Source: Actinomycetales bacterium
Lineage (GTDB): Bacteria; Actinomycetota; Actinomycetes; Actinomycetales; Microbacteriaceae
Assembly (NCBI GenBank): GCA_017308515.1
Contig: JAFKEN010000005.1
Location: 62,001 to 126,000, forward strand
Direction: 5' to 3'
Length of the DNA: 64,000 bases
The first letter of the stretch is position 1. Each line of letters opens with the position of its first letter. The notes under the pieces were generated by a model. That model had not been told where the DNA came from. It saw only the letters and a program-made list of their open reading frames with translations, and ran no database searches. The position numbers were made by a program, and so were the translations under genes. Below, in pieces: positions 33,228 to 42,541 of this stretch.

Positions 33228-33355
33228 CCCGCGTTCGCGCGGGCCCGTCCGGTGGTTCAGGGTCAGGTGACGGATCCGGGTGACGGGAAGCCTGGCGCCC
33301 CGGTCGTCGCGCCCCGCATCCGACTCGGGCGCGGATTCGGGGACTCGGCGACAGT
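33228..33355 (-). promoter_or_regulatory. Possible c-di-AMP (ydaO-type) riboswitch leader of NlpC/P60 gene
   Basis: After a TACTGT -10 box (33356-33351) the minus strand reads CGCCGAGTCCCCGAATCCG, then GGGGCGCGACGACCGGGGCG, then CGTCACCCGGATCCGTCACC. The GACGACCGGGG block and the repeated GAATCC/GGATCC elements resemble ydaO leaders, which in actinobacteria precede NlpC/P60 and Rpf genes. The expected GGGGAACC part is not exact. A CCCGCG-CGAA-CGCGGG hairpin (33228-33243) sits directly before the ATG and could be the expression switch. Confidence 0.42.
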
Positions 33356-33444
33356 AGGCGGGGTGCCGCCCGCGCGACGAACCGGAACGGAGCTTCGGGG
33401 GGTTCTCCCAGCGATCCCGCGGCTGTCGAGGAGGGGAGCCGGCG

Positions 33445-33467
33445 CCCGCGCGGGGGGCCCGCGCGGG
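33445..33467 (-). terminator. GC-rich stem-loop after DtxR-type gene
   Basis: CCCGCGCGG (33445-33453) pairs with CCGCGCGGG (33459-33467), 5-nt loop, about 35 bp after the stop of the DtxR-type gene. No T-tract follows, so termination is plausible but unproven. Confidence 0.4.
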
Positions 33468-33502
33468 GCCCGTGGCGCACCCGTCGAGCGCCGGTTCGAG
33501 CC

Positions 33503-34192
33503 CTAGCGGGCGAGGTACACGTGCGCCGCGACCTCCGCCGGCAGCTCCAGCGGTGCCCGCCCCGGGGCGCTCACCAGCACGTAGGGCGACGCGCTCTCGA
33601 CGGTCACCTCGGCCCCCGGCACGATGCCCGCCTCGCGCAGCTGGGCGAGCAGTTCGGGCTCGAACTGCACGGGCTCGGCCAGCCGGCGGATGCGCCCCGT
33701 GACCGGACCGGCTCCGGCGGCCGCGACGGCGGCGAGGCTCACGACCCCGTCGAGGAACGCCCCCGCGGGGCTCGCGCCGAGCTCGTCGAGAGCGGGGATC
33801 GGGTTGCCGTAGGGCGACTCGGTGGGGTGGTCGAGGATCTCGATGAGGCGGCGCTCGACCTGCTCGCTCATGACGTGCTCCCAGCGGCAGGCCTCGTCGT
33901 GCACGTAGGCCCAGTCCAGCCCGATGACGTCGGCGAGCAGCCGCTCGGCGAGGCGGTGCTTGCGCATCACGTGGCGCGCGCGCGAACGGCCCTGCTCGGT
34001 GAGTTCGAGGTGGCGGTCCCCCTCGACGCGCACCAGGCCGTCCCGCTCCATGCGCGCGATCGTCTGCGAGACGGTCGGGCCCGAGTGCCCGAGCCGCTCC
34101 GAGATCCGCGCGCGCATCGGCACGATGCCCTCCTCCTCGAGGTCGAGGACGGTGCGGAGGTACATCTCGGTGGTGTCGACGAGGTCGGTCAC
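33503..34192 (-). CDS. DtxR/IdeR/MntR-family metal-dependent regulator
   Basis: 229 aa, the length of DtxR and IdeR. N-terminal winged helix: TDLVDTTEMYLRTVLDLEEEG and ERLGHSGPTVSQTIARMERDGL. The dimer/metal domain includes HRLAERLLADVIGLDWAYVHDEACRWEHVMSE, with the metal-ligand M/C/E/H positions C and EH present. The C-terminal SH3-like domain ends ELPAEVAAHVYLAR. GTG 34192 follows GGAGGATCCCC. Whether it senses iron or manganese cannot be told. It represses metal uptake or induces storage elsewhere; no such genes are beside it. Confidence 0.93.
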   Translation of the reverse strand: MTDLVDTTEMYLRTVLDLEEEGIVPMRARISERLGHSGPTVSQTIARMERDGLVRVEGDRHLELTEQGRSRARHVMRKHRLAERLLADVIGLDWAYVHDEACRWEHVMSEQVERRLIEILDHPTESPYGNPIPALDELGASPAGAFLDGVVSLAAVAAAGAGPVTGRIRRLAEPVQFEPELLAQLREAGIVPGAEVTVESASPYVLVSAPGRAPLELPAEVAAHVYLAR

Positions 34193-34289
34193 GGGGATCC
34201 TCCGGGGCGCGCGAGACGGCGGGAGCGCGAGCCTCCCCAGCCTACCGAGGCCGCGCTCGGGCCGCGGGGCGCGCGCACGGCCCCCGTAG

Positions 34290-35411
<1,122 letters not shown>

Positions 35412-35529
35412 CGCCGTCGGCGCGCGCGCGCGCGGGAGCGACGCGGCCGTGGAGGTTCCGGGGCGTCGAGGTGCGGGGTCGTCGAGCGCAGGCCCCTCGC
35501 CGAGGTGCGGGGTCGTCTAGGTTGGGGGC

Positions 35530-35775
35530 GTGGCTCGCATCCGCCTGTACATCCCGCACGAGGAGCGGCGTCTGAGCCCCGAGCCCGCGCGCACGCGCGA
35601 CACCGTGCCCGTGCTCATCGGGCTCGCGGCGTGGATCGTCGCTCTCGTGGTGGTGCTAACCCTGAGCCCGGCGGCCTGGGCGGCGCCCGACCCGACGCCG
35701 TTCTGGGTGGTCGTCGCCGGTCTGGGCGGCGGGCTCCTGCTGCTCGCCTTCGCCTGGCGGCACGACCGCGGCTGA
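35530..35775 (+). CDS. DUF2530 small membrane protein
   Basis: 81 aa with two membrane helices (about residues 27-50, VPVLIGLAAWIVALVVVLTLS; and 58-75, FWVVVAGLGGGLLLLAFAW) and short charged ends. This matches DUF2530, an actinobacterial family usually found near serC. GTG 35530 is 6 nt after TAGGTT (35518-35523), so leaderless. Its last 120 bp overlap, on the opposite strand, the 3' end of the DUF3027 gene. Confidence 0.82.
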   Translation: MARIRLYIPHEERRLSPEPARTRDTVPVLIGLAAWIVALVVVLTLSPAAWAAPDPTPFWVVVAGLGGGLLLLAFAWRHDRG

Positions 35776-36309
35776 GGCCGACTCGACGGGGGCGGCAGCC
35801 GGCTCCGGCTCCCCCTCCGGGTCGTCGTCGACCTCGTGCTCGTCGACCTGCTCGTCGATCGCGTCGTCCTCGTCGTCATGCAGGTCGTGCTCGTCGAGAT
35901 CGTCGACGTCGTCCGCATCGTCCTGGTGCTCGTCGCTGTCGTCGCCGGCCTCGTCGAGGCTCTGCGTCTCGTCGGGCTCGCCGGCCTCGGCCTGCGCCGC
36001 GCGGTACTCCTCGAGGCGCACGGCCCACGGCACCCAGTCGGGAGCGAGGAGAGCGCCGTCGCCGGGCATGAGCTCGGTCTCGAGCACTGTCGGTTCGAGG
36101 CCCTCGACCTGCGAGAGGGCGACGGTCCAGAACCAGTCGGGGTAGCCGCTCTGCGTCGAGGCGAAGCGCAGGGTCACGAGACCCTCGCCGCCCTCGGGCT
36201 CCCCGACGAGTTCACCGACGGACGCGTCGGGGGTGATCTCGTGCAGCGCGGCGCGCGCGATCGGTTCGAGCGTCGCCACGTCGGGAGCGGTCGGGGCCTT
36301 CCGGGCCAC
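35656..36309 (-). CDS. DUF3027 protein with very acidic tail
   Basis: 217 aa. The DUF3027 core is residues about 10-115: IARAALHEITPDASVGELVG, TQSGYPDWFWTVALSQV and LAPDWVPWAVRLEEYRAAQ. From about 117 to 160 the chain is mostly Asp and Glu (for example QDDADDVDDLDEHDLHDDED), and the last 40 residues switch to basic. The function is unknown; the family sits beside cold-shock genes in actinobacteria. GTG 36309 has GGAGGG upstream and lies 4 nt after the stop of the cold-shock gene, so both are likely one operon. The final 120 bp overlap the convergent DUF2530 gene. Confidence 0.88.
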   Translation of the reverse strand: MARKAPTAPDVATLEPIARAALHEITPDASVGELVGEPEGGEGLVTLRFASTQSGYPDWFWTVALSQVEGLEPTVLETELMPGDGALLAPDWVPWAVRLEEYRAAQAEAGEPDETQSLDEAGDDSDEHQDDADDVDDLDEHDLHDDEDDAIDEQVDEHEVDDDPEGEPEPAAAPVESASAAVVPPGEGEQQEPAAQTGDDHPERRRVGRRPGRRAQG

Positions 36310-36313
36310 GAGC

Positions 36314-36694
36314 TCAGCCCTCCAGGTCGTCGGCGACCCGGCGGAGCACGGCGGCGATCTTCGCGCCGTGGGCCCGGTCGGGGTAGCGGCCGCGGCGCAG
36401 ACCGGCGCCGATGCCGTCGAGGAGCTTCACGAGGTCCTCGACGACGACCGCCATGTCGTCGGCGGAGCGCCGATTCATGTTGCTCAGCGGCGTCGGGGTG
36501 TCGAGCACGCGCGCCGAGAGCGCCTGCGGGCCCTTCCGGCCGTCGGCGATCCCGAACTCGAGGCGGGTGCCCGCACGCACGGTGGCGCCCGTGGGCAGCG
36601 CGGACGCGTGCAGGAACACCTCACCGCCCTCGTCCGAGGCGATGAAGCCGAAGCCCTTGTCTTCGTCGTAGAACTTCACCTTGCCGGTCGGCAT
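36314..36694 (-). CDS. Cold-shock domain protein with C-terminal extension
   Basis: 126 aa. Residues 1-65 are a cold-shock domain with both RNA-binding motifs: GKVKFYDEDKGFGFIAS (RNP1, KGFGFI) and EVFLHASAL (RNP2-like VFLH). A helical extension of about 60 residues follows (DDMAVVVEDLVKLLDGIGAG), not seen in short CspA proteins but shared by the actinobacterial type found next to DUF3027. It should bind single-stranded RNA or DNA. ATG 36694 is the first of the operon with DUF3027. Confidence 0.92.
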   Translation of the reverse strand: MPTGKVKFYDEDKGFGFIASDEGGEVFLHASALPTGATVRAGTRLEFGIADGRKGPQALSARVLDTPTPLSNMNRRSADDMAVVVEDLVKLLDGIGAGLRRGRYPDRAHGAKIAAVLRRVADDLEG

Positions 36695-36790
36695 CGCCGC
36701 ACCCTCTCCGTCATGACAGCTCGCGCGTCGCGCGCACCCCGGTCCGCGCACGCGGTTCGTGCGCGGACGTCCCGGCCGTATCCTGAAGGG

Positions 36791-37048
36791 ATGACCGACG
36801 ACGCCCCGGTGGCCCTCAATCGTATCGAACGCGTCCTGCTCACGATGGCGGCCGCGGTCGGCGGCCTCTCGGTGATCGCGATCCTCGCCGTGCTGATCGC
36901 GCGCGCCGCCGGCGTCGACGACTTCACCGGCGGTGTGTGGCCCGCCGTCACCCTGCTGCCGACCATCGGCCTGCCGCTCGCGATCGTGCTGCTCGCGGTG
37001 TTCATGATCGCCGCGGCGGTGCGCCGCACGCGCCTGCGGGCGCGGTGA
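36791..37048 (+). CDS. Small two-helix membrane protein
   Basis: 85 aa. Two membrane helices (about residues 17-39, LTMAAAVGGLSVIAILAVLIA; and 51-73, LLPTIGLPLAIVLLAVFMIAA), basic C-terminus (RRTRLRAR). It is not assigned to a named family with confidence but is commonly found before the helicase-associated gene in this lineage. ATG 36791 is 6 nt behind TATCCT (36779-36784), which may be a -10 box, while GAAGGG in the gap can also serve as ribosome site. Confidence 0.75.
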   Translation: MTDDAPVALNRIERVLLTMAAAVGGLSVIAILAVLIARAAGVDDFTGGVWPAVTLLPTIGLPLAIVLLAVFMIAAAVRRTRLRAR

Positions 37049-37055
37049 CCGCGCG

Positions 37056-38918
37056 GTGCCGACCAGCAGCGGTTCGGCGCTCGCCCTCGCGGCGCGACTG
37101 CGCACCCTCGACGACGAGACCCTCGCCGCGCTGATCCGCGCGCGCGGAGTCCGCGAGCAGGGCGTGCGCGACTTCTTCGACCTCGCCGAAGCGCTGCTCG
37201 ACAGGGCGAGCATCCAGTCGGCCCTCGAGACCCTCGAACGCCCCACGCTCGCGGCCCTCGCGGTCGCCGGCGAGCTCGCGACGACCAGCCGCGCCCCGAC
37301 GCGCGCGCAGCTCGCCGAGCGCCTGGGCGTCGACCTCGACGAGCTCGACGCGCGACTGGCTCCCGCCCTCGAGGCGGGGCTCGTCGGGAGCGACTCGGAC
37401 CGGATCGCCCCGTGGGACGCCGTCGTCGACCAGCTCACCGCCTGGCCCTCCTTCGGGCTGCCCTCGGCCGTCCAGCTCGAGACGACGCCGCCCCCGGCCG
37501 CCCTCGAGCCCGTCAGCGAGGCGGACGCGCGCTTCGTCGACCGCGGCGCGGGCGAACGCGCCTTCCTGACGGTCGGCGCCGTCGCCGAGCTGCTGCGCTC
37601 CCTCGAGGAGGAGCCCGCCCGCCGCCTGAGTCGCGGCGGCCTCGCGCTGCCCGACGCGCGACGCATCGGGGCCGCCGCCGACGTCGAGCCGGAACTCGTC
37701 GAGATCCTGCTCGACCTCGCGGCGCGCGCCGAGATCGTGACCGAGGATCCGAGCGGCTGGCGCGTCGCCGACGCGGCGGCCGGCTGGCTCGCCGCCCCCC
37801 GCCTCGAGCGCTGGGCCGCACTCGCCTCCGGGTGGATCGACCGCCTCTCCCCCGAGGTGCTCGAACTGCTGCGCGGGCGCGCCCACGCCGTCTGGGGCGA
37901 CGGGCTCGCCGACTACTTCGCCTGGCTCTACCCGGCCGGGGGCGAGTGGATCCGCGGGCGGATCGCGCGCGCCATCACCCGTGCCGAGCTCATCGGCCTG
38001 GTCGGCTCCTCGACGCCGAGCACGCCGGGCGCCGCGCTGCTCGAGCGCGGGATCGACGCCGCCCGTGAGGCGATGCGCGAGCTGTTCCCGCCCGAGGTCG
38101 ACGGCGTCTACCTGCAGCACGACCTCACCGTCATCGCGCCGGGGCCGCTCGCCGGGCCGCTCGACGCGCGGATGCGCGAGATCGCCGAACCGGGGCCGCC
38201 CGCGGTCGCCTCGAGCTACCGCATCACGGCGCCCCGCATCACGCGCGCCCTCGCCTCGGGGCAGACCGCGGCGAGCGTCCACGGCTTCCTCGAGGAGGTC
38301 GCTCTCGGCGGTGTGCCGCAACCGGTGACCTACCTCGTCGACGACACCGCGACACGCTTCGGCAGCCTGCGGGTCGGCGCGCTGCCGGCACGCGACGCCG
38401 CGGGCGACCGCAGTTGGATCACGGCGGCCGATCCGCGCGTCCTCGAGCAGCTGCGTGTCGACCACGCCCTCGCGCCGATCGCGCTGCACCCCGTCGACGG
38501 CGCGCTGCGCAGCCGCTTCGAGCCCGAGATCGTCTACGGCGCGCTCGTCGACGCGCGCTACGCCGTCGTCATGGAGGACTCCGAGGGGCGCCTCGTCGTT
38601 CCGGCGCGCGAGCGGCCCGCCGCCGCGGTGGGCGAGGTCGCTCAGGACACCGCCGTGATCCTCGTCGACCGCGTGCGCCAGGGATCCTCGGCGCAGGAGC
38701 CCGACGACGACCGCGCCTGGCTCGTGCGTCAGCTCGAACTCGCGGTGAAGAACCGCATGACCGTCGTCGCGACCGTGCAGCTGCCCGACGGATCCACCGC
38801 CGACTACCAGCTCGAACCGACCGGCCTGGGCGGCGGACGCCTGCGCGCGCGCGACCGCCGGGCCGACATCGAGCGCACGCTGCCGCTGTCGTCGATCACC
38901 CACGTCGAGCCGGTCTGA
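37056..38918 (+). CDS. Helicase-associated domain protein, partner of XPB
   Basis: 620 aa from GTG 37056. It has no Walker motifs. The N-terminal half is helical with winged-helix-like stretches (LDDETLAALIRARGV, APTRAQLAERLGVDLDELD). The conserved C-terminal part is the Helicase_C_3/XPB-associated domain (about 345-540: PEVDGVYLQHDLTVIAPGPL, ASSYRITAPRITRALASGQT, EEVALGGVPQPVTYLVDD). This is the counterpart of the gene next to the mycobacterial XPB helicase (Rv0862c beside Rv0861c). It probably helps XPB load or act on DNA. XPB follows at 39494 with a small DUF805 gene between them on the other strand. Confidence 0.87.
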   Translation: MPTSSGSALALAARLRTLDDETLAALIRARGVREQGVRDFFDLAEALLDRASIQSALETLERPTLAALAVAGELATTSRAPTRAQLAERLGVDLDELDARLAPALEAGLVGSDSDRIAPWDAVVDQLTAWPSFGLPSAVQLETTPPPAALEPVSEADARFVDRGAGERAFLTVGAVAELLRSLEEEPARRLSRGGLALPDARRIGAAADVEPELVEILLDLAARAEIVTEDPSGWRVADAAAGWLAAPRLERWAALASGWIDRLSPEVLELLRGRAHAVWGDGLADYFAWLYPAGGEWIRGRIARAITRAELIGLVGSSTPSTPGAALLERGIDAAREAMRELFPPEVDGVYLQHDLTVIAPGPLAGPLDARMREIAEPGPPAVASSYRITAPRITRALASGQTAASVHGFLEEVALGGVPQPVTYLVDDTATRFGSLRVGALPARDAAGDRSWITAADPRVLEQLRVDHALAPIALHPVDGALRSRFEPEIVYGALVDARYAVVMEDSEGRLVVPARERPAAAVGEVAQDTAVILVDRVRQGSSAQEPDDDRAWLVRQLELAVKNRMTVVATVQLPDGSTADYQLEPTGLGGGRLRARDRRADIERTLPLSSITHVEPV

Positions 38919-38947
38919 GCCCGGCCCCGCCGCCGGCGCCGCGGCTG

Positions 38948-39379
38948 TCAGGCCGAGCCGGGCGCGGCGCCCGCGGTCTCGACCGCCGGCGCCGCCACCG
39001 GGACGCTGGGGTCGGCGAGGTGCACGATGAGCACGATCGGCCCCGCGATCGGCAGCAGGAGCCAGAACAGCTCGGGCCAGCGCCGACCGGCGTCGCGCAG
39101 CCGTCGCACGGCGACCGCGAGCGATGGGACGAGCACGGCGACGCCCCAGAGCCCCGCCAGGCCGGAGCCGAGGCCGTACGTCGTGGCGTCCCACCCCCCG
39201 AACACCATCTGGGCGGCGGGCGCGGCGGCGCGGTAGACGGTGATGTTGAGGGCGTTGAGGCCGGCGCTGACGAGCGTCGTGAAGAGCACCCACCACCAGA
39301 ACTCGGCGCGGGTCGCGCGACCGGCGAACTCGGCGTACTGGCGGAACACCGTCGCGATCGACTGCGGGAAGGTCATCAT
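38948..39379 (-). CDS. DUF805 membrane protein
   Basis: 143 aa. DUF805 marks are AEFAGRATRAEFWWWVLFTT (about residues 17-36) and AVRRLRDAGRRWPELFWLLLPIAG (about 92-115), with four probable membrane helices. Widely distributed, function unknown. Two adjacent ATG codons (39379, 39376) are possible starts and neither has a strong ribosome site. It is inserted on the opposite strand between the helicase-associated gene and XPB. Confidence 0.87.
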   Translation of the reverse strand: MMTFPQSIATVFRQYAEFAGRATRAEFWWWVLFTTLVSAGLNALNITVYRAAAPAAQMVFGGWDATTYGLGSGLAGLWGVAVLVPSLAVAVRRLRDAGRRWPELFWLLLPIAGPIVLIVHLADPSVPVAAPAVETAGAAPGSA

Positions 39380-39493
39380 GATGCCCAGCGTGCTCCCGGT
39401 GCCGCGTCGCGAGCAGGGCCCAAGGTCCGCCGGCGCCGTCCGCCCGCGCCGCACTCAGCCGGGCGAACGTCGACCCGGCTAGGCTGGACGGCT

Positions 39494-41182
39494 ATGTCCG
39501 ACGGACCCCTGATCGTCCAGAGCGACCGCACCGTTCTGCTCGAGGTCGCCCACCCGCAGGCCGAGGAGGCCCGCCACGAGCTCGCGGTCTTCGCCGAGCT
39601 CGAGCGCGCGCCCGAGCACATGCACAGCTACCGGATCACCCGCCTCGGCCTCTGGAACGCGCGGGCCGCCGGCCACGAGGCGGCCGACATGATCGCGACC
39701 CTCGAGCGCTACGCGAAGTTCCCGATCCCCGCGACGGTCGCCGTCGACATCGAGGAGACGGTGGGGCGCTACGGGCGGCTCGTCATCACCCGCGAGACCG
39801 GCGACGCGCCCGTCGACGAGGCCGGGGCGACGACGGGCCCCGCGGCGCGCGAGCTCGTGCTCACCTCGACCGATCCGGCGGTGCTCGCCGAGATCACACG
39901 CAACGCGAAGATCGCCCCGCTCCTGGGCATCCGCCGCGACGCGAGCACCTGGACCCTGCAGCCCTGGGCCCGCGGCGAGATCAAGCAGCAACTGCTCAAG
40001 CTCGGCTGGCCCGCCGAGGATCGCGCCGGCTACACCCCCGGCACCCCGCACGACATCGACCTCGTCGAGAGCGGCTGGCACCTGCGCGACTACCAGAAGC
40101 AGGCCGTGAGCAACTTCTTCGACGGCGGCTCCGGCGTCGTCGTGCTGCCCTGCGGGGCGGGAAAGACGCTCGTCGGCGCGGGCGCGATGGCCGCCGCCGA
40201 CACCACGACGCTCATCCTCGTCACCAACACCGTGAGCGCGCGGCAGTGGAAGGCGGAGCTGCTCAAGCGCACGACGCTCACCGAGGACGAGATCGGCGAG
40301 TACTCCGGCCAGGTGAAGGAGATCAAGCCGGTCACGATCGCGACGTACCAGATCCTCACCGCGCGCCGGAAGGGCGAGTACACCCACCTCGCCCTGCTCG
40401 ACGCCCTCGACTGGGGCCTCGTCGTCTACGACGAGGTGCACCTGCTGCCGGCGCCCGTCTTCAAGCTGACGGCCGAGCTGCAGGCCCGGCGCCGACTCGG
40501 GCTCACCGCGACGCTCGTGCGCGAGGACGGCCGGGAGGGCGACGTCTTCAGCCTCATCGGGCCCAAGCGCTTCGACGCCCCGTGGAAGGAGATCGAGGCG
40601 CAGGGCTTCATCTCCCCCGCGGAGTGCTTCGAGGTGCGCGTCGACCTCCCGCACGAGGAGCGCATGGAGTACGCCGCCTCCGCCGACGACGAGCGCTACC
40701 GGCTGGCCGCGACCGCCCCCGCGAAGCTCCGGGTCGTGCGCGAGCTGGTCGAGAAGCACCGCGGCGAGCGCATCCTCGTGATCGGGCAGTACCTCGACCA
40801 GATCGACGAGCTGGCCGAGGCGCTCGACGCACCGAAGCTCACCGGCTCGACCCCGGTGGACGAGCGCGAGCAGCTGTTCCAGGCCTTCCGCGAGGGATCG
40901 CTCACGGTGCTGGTGGTGTCGAAGGTCGCGAACTTCTCGGTCGACCTGCCCGAGGCCACCGTCGCCATCCAGGTGTCGGGATCCTTCGGCAGCCGGCAGG
41001 AGGAGGCGCAGCGCCTCGGGCGGCTGCTGCGCCCGAAGGAGAGCGGGATCCCCGCGAGCTTCTACACCCTCGTCGCCCGCGACACCGTCGACCAGGACTT
41101 CGCCCAGAACCGCCAGCGGTTCCTGGCCGAGCAGGGCTACAGCTACACGATCCTGGATGCCACGGCGCTCGCGGCGGCGTAG
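39494..41182 (+). CDS. XPB-type DNA repair helicase
   Basis: 562 aa SF2 DNA helicase. N-terminal damage-recognition-like domain (about residues 1-190), then Q-motif region WHLRDYQKQAVSNFF, Walker A LPCGAGKTLV (about 218), DEVH box in VVYDEVHLLPAP (about 313), GLTATLVREDGREGD (motif III with the RED loop of XPB), motif V VVSKVANFSVDLPEA and motif VI QEEAQRLGRLLRP. All expected residues are present. It resembles mycobacterial Rv0861c, a 3'-5' helicase. ATG 39494 follows a TAGGCT box by 8 nt, so its leader is very short. Confidence 0.95.
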   Translation: MSDGPLIVQSDRTVLLEVAHPQAEEARHELAVFAELERAPEHMHSYRITRLGLWNARAAGHEAADMIATLERYAKFPIPATVAVDIEETVGRYGRLVITRETGDAPVDEAGATTGPAARELVLTSTDPAVLAEITRNAKIAPLLGIRRDASTWTLQPWARGEIKQQLLKLGWPAEDRAGYTPGTPHDIDLVESGWHLRDYQKQAVSNFFDGGSGVVVLPCGAGKTLVGAGAMAAADTTTLILVTNTVSARQWKAELLKRTTLTEDEIGEYSGQVKEIKPVTIATYQILTARRKGEYTHLALLDALDWGLVVYDEVHLLPAPVFKLTAELQARRRLGLTATLVREDGREGDVFSLIGPKRFDAPWKEIEAQGFISPAECFEVRVDLPHEERMEYAASADDERYRLAATAPAKLRVVRELVEKHRGERILVIGQYLDQIDELAEALDAPKLTGSTPVDEREQLFQAFREGSLTVLVVSKVANFSVDLPEATVAIQVSGSFGSRQEEAQRLGRLLRPKESGIPASFYTLVARDTVDQDFAQNRQRFLAEQGYSYTILDATALAAA

Positions 41183-41194
41183 CGGCCGCTCCGC

Positions 41195-41782
41195 CTAGTA
41201 GTCGACCTCGTCGGCGTGCCCGTGCGTCTGCTTGGTGATGAGCAGACGCTTCTCGCCGAGCCAGTCCATGAGCGCGAACAGCACGCCCGAGAGCACGAAG
41301 GTCACGTGCAGCACGATCCGCCAGAACAGCAGCCAGGGGTCGAGGGTGGCGGCGTTGAAGAAGTCCTGCAGCAGCCCGATCGCCGAGATCGCGACGATCG
41401 AGCCGATGAGCTTCATCTTGAGGCCCGAGAAGTCGACGTGGCCCATCCAGTGCGGGCGGTCCTCGGAACCGCGGGCGGGCAGGATCTTCGACACGAAGTT
41501 CTCGTAACCGGCCAGGATCACGATGAGCACGAGGTTGCCCAGCAGGGCGAGGTCGAGCAGGCCGAGGATCCGCAGCATGAGGTCGCTCGTCGAGTCGGCG
41601 AGGGTGTGCTCGACGACGTGCCACAGCTCGATGGCGAACTTCACCACGATGACGCCGAGCGCGACCACCATGCCGAGGTAGAGCGGCGCGAGCAGCCAGC
41701 GGCTCGCGAACAGCACGCGCTCGGCGGCGGTCTCGACCGGGTTGTGACCGGCCGGCGTCTCGGGGGCGGGGACGTCGGGCAT
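41195..41782 (-). CDS. YqhA/UPF0114 family membrane protein
   Basis: 195 aa of the TIGR00645/UPF0114 family with four probable membrane helices: FASRWLLAPLYLGMVVALGV, LLDLALLGNLVLIVILAGYE, LKMKLIGSIVAISAIGLLQD and the IVLHVTFVLSGVLFALMDWL segment. The ENFVSKI and HWMGHVDFSGLKMKL stretches are the family signature. Function unknown. ATG 41782 is 6 nt after TAGGAT (41794-41789, minus strand), so leaderless. Convergent with XPB, 12 bp apart. Confidence 0.9.
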   Translation of the reverse strand: MPDVPAPETPAGHNPVETAAERVLFASRWLLAPLYLGMVVALGVIVVKFAIELWHVVEHTLADSTSDLMLRILGLLDLALLGNLVLIVILAGYENFVSKILPARGSEDRPHWMGHVDFSGLKMKLIGSIVAISAIGLLQDFFNAATLDPWLLFWRIVLHVTFVLSGVLFALMDWLGEKRLLITKQTHGHADEVDY

Positions 41783-41892
41783 GAGGGGATCCTAGGGGTG
41801 CGGTGTTTCGCCGCGGTTGCGGCACGGCCGCCGGTCGAGGCCGCGCCGTGGCCACTCCGCGGCGCCGCGGGCACTCCTCCGGGCCGGGGCGG

Positions 41893-42429
41893 TCAGCCGG
41901 CGAGCTCGACGAGCTTCCGGACGGTCAGCAGGTTGCGCGCCGTGCCGGCGACCCCGAGCGCCTTCGTGAGGCGGGTGTGGTCGAGCTCGGCGCGGCCCGC
42001 GCCGTCGGCGTAGCGCAGGTGCAGCTCGCGGCCGATCACCCGCCAGAGATCCTCGCCGCGCGGCACCGCCTCGGCGGTCTCGACGGCGGCGACGTTCGGC
42101 TCGGCGCTCAGGAACGAGACATAGGAGAACTTCGGCTCGACGACCTCGAAGGGATGCGCCGCGAGCGCCGCCTCGAGCTCGCCCCGGTCGCGCGACATCA
42201 CCTCGCGCGTGTAGCCGTAGCGGGCCGTCAGCGCCGCCTCGACGGCGCGGTCGAAAGCATCCCATCCCGCTCGGTCGCCCGCCGGGATCTCGACGATCGC
42301 GTTGCCCGAGGCGATGTAGGTCTGCACCTCGGTCGCGCCGAGCTCGGTCAGCAGCTCGCGGAACTCGGCCATCGGCAGCTTTGCACCGCCCACGTTGACG
42401 GCCCGGACGAGGAGGATGCGCCGGCTCAC
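41893..42429 (-). CDS. DUF1697 protein
   Basis: 178 aa. Starts with ILLVRAVNVGGAKLPMAEFR, then LGATEVQTYIASGNAIVEIP (about residues 31-50), the constant DUF1697 pattern, and DHTRLTKALGVAGTARNLLTV near the end. Function unknown; a conserved soluble protein of bacteria. GTG 42429 lies 6 nt after TAGCGT (42441-42436, minus strand), so leaderless. Divergent from the response regulator. Confidence 0.88.
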   Translation of the reverse strand: MSRRILLVRAVNVGGAKLPMAEFRELLTELGATEVQTYIASGNAIVEIPAGDRAGWDAFDRAVEAALTARYGYTREVMSRDRGELEAALAAHPFEVVEPKFSYVSFLSAEPNVAAVETAEAVPRGEDLWRVIGRELHLRYADGAGRAELDHTRLTKALGVAGTARNLLTVRKLVELAG

Positions 42430-42503
42430 GCGCTCACGCTAGCGCCGACCGTCGTGATCGTCATCGACGCGGCACGCGGCGGGGAAACGGCAAATCCGGC
42501 GTT

Positions 42504-42530
42504 CCCAGATAACGCCCAGCGAACGCGCAG
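42504..42530 (+). promoter_or_regulatory. Three 11-bp direct repeats before the response regulator
   Basis: CCCAGATAACG (42504-42514), CCCAGCGAACG (42515-42525) and CGCAG (42526-42530) repeat with an exact 11-bp period, the spacing used by tandem OmpR/PhoB-type dimers. They end 11 bp before the response-regulator ATG. Autoregulation by the encoded response regulator is the simplest reading. Confidence 0.6.
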
Positions 42531-42541
42531 ACACTGGGTGC

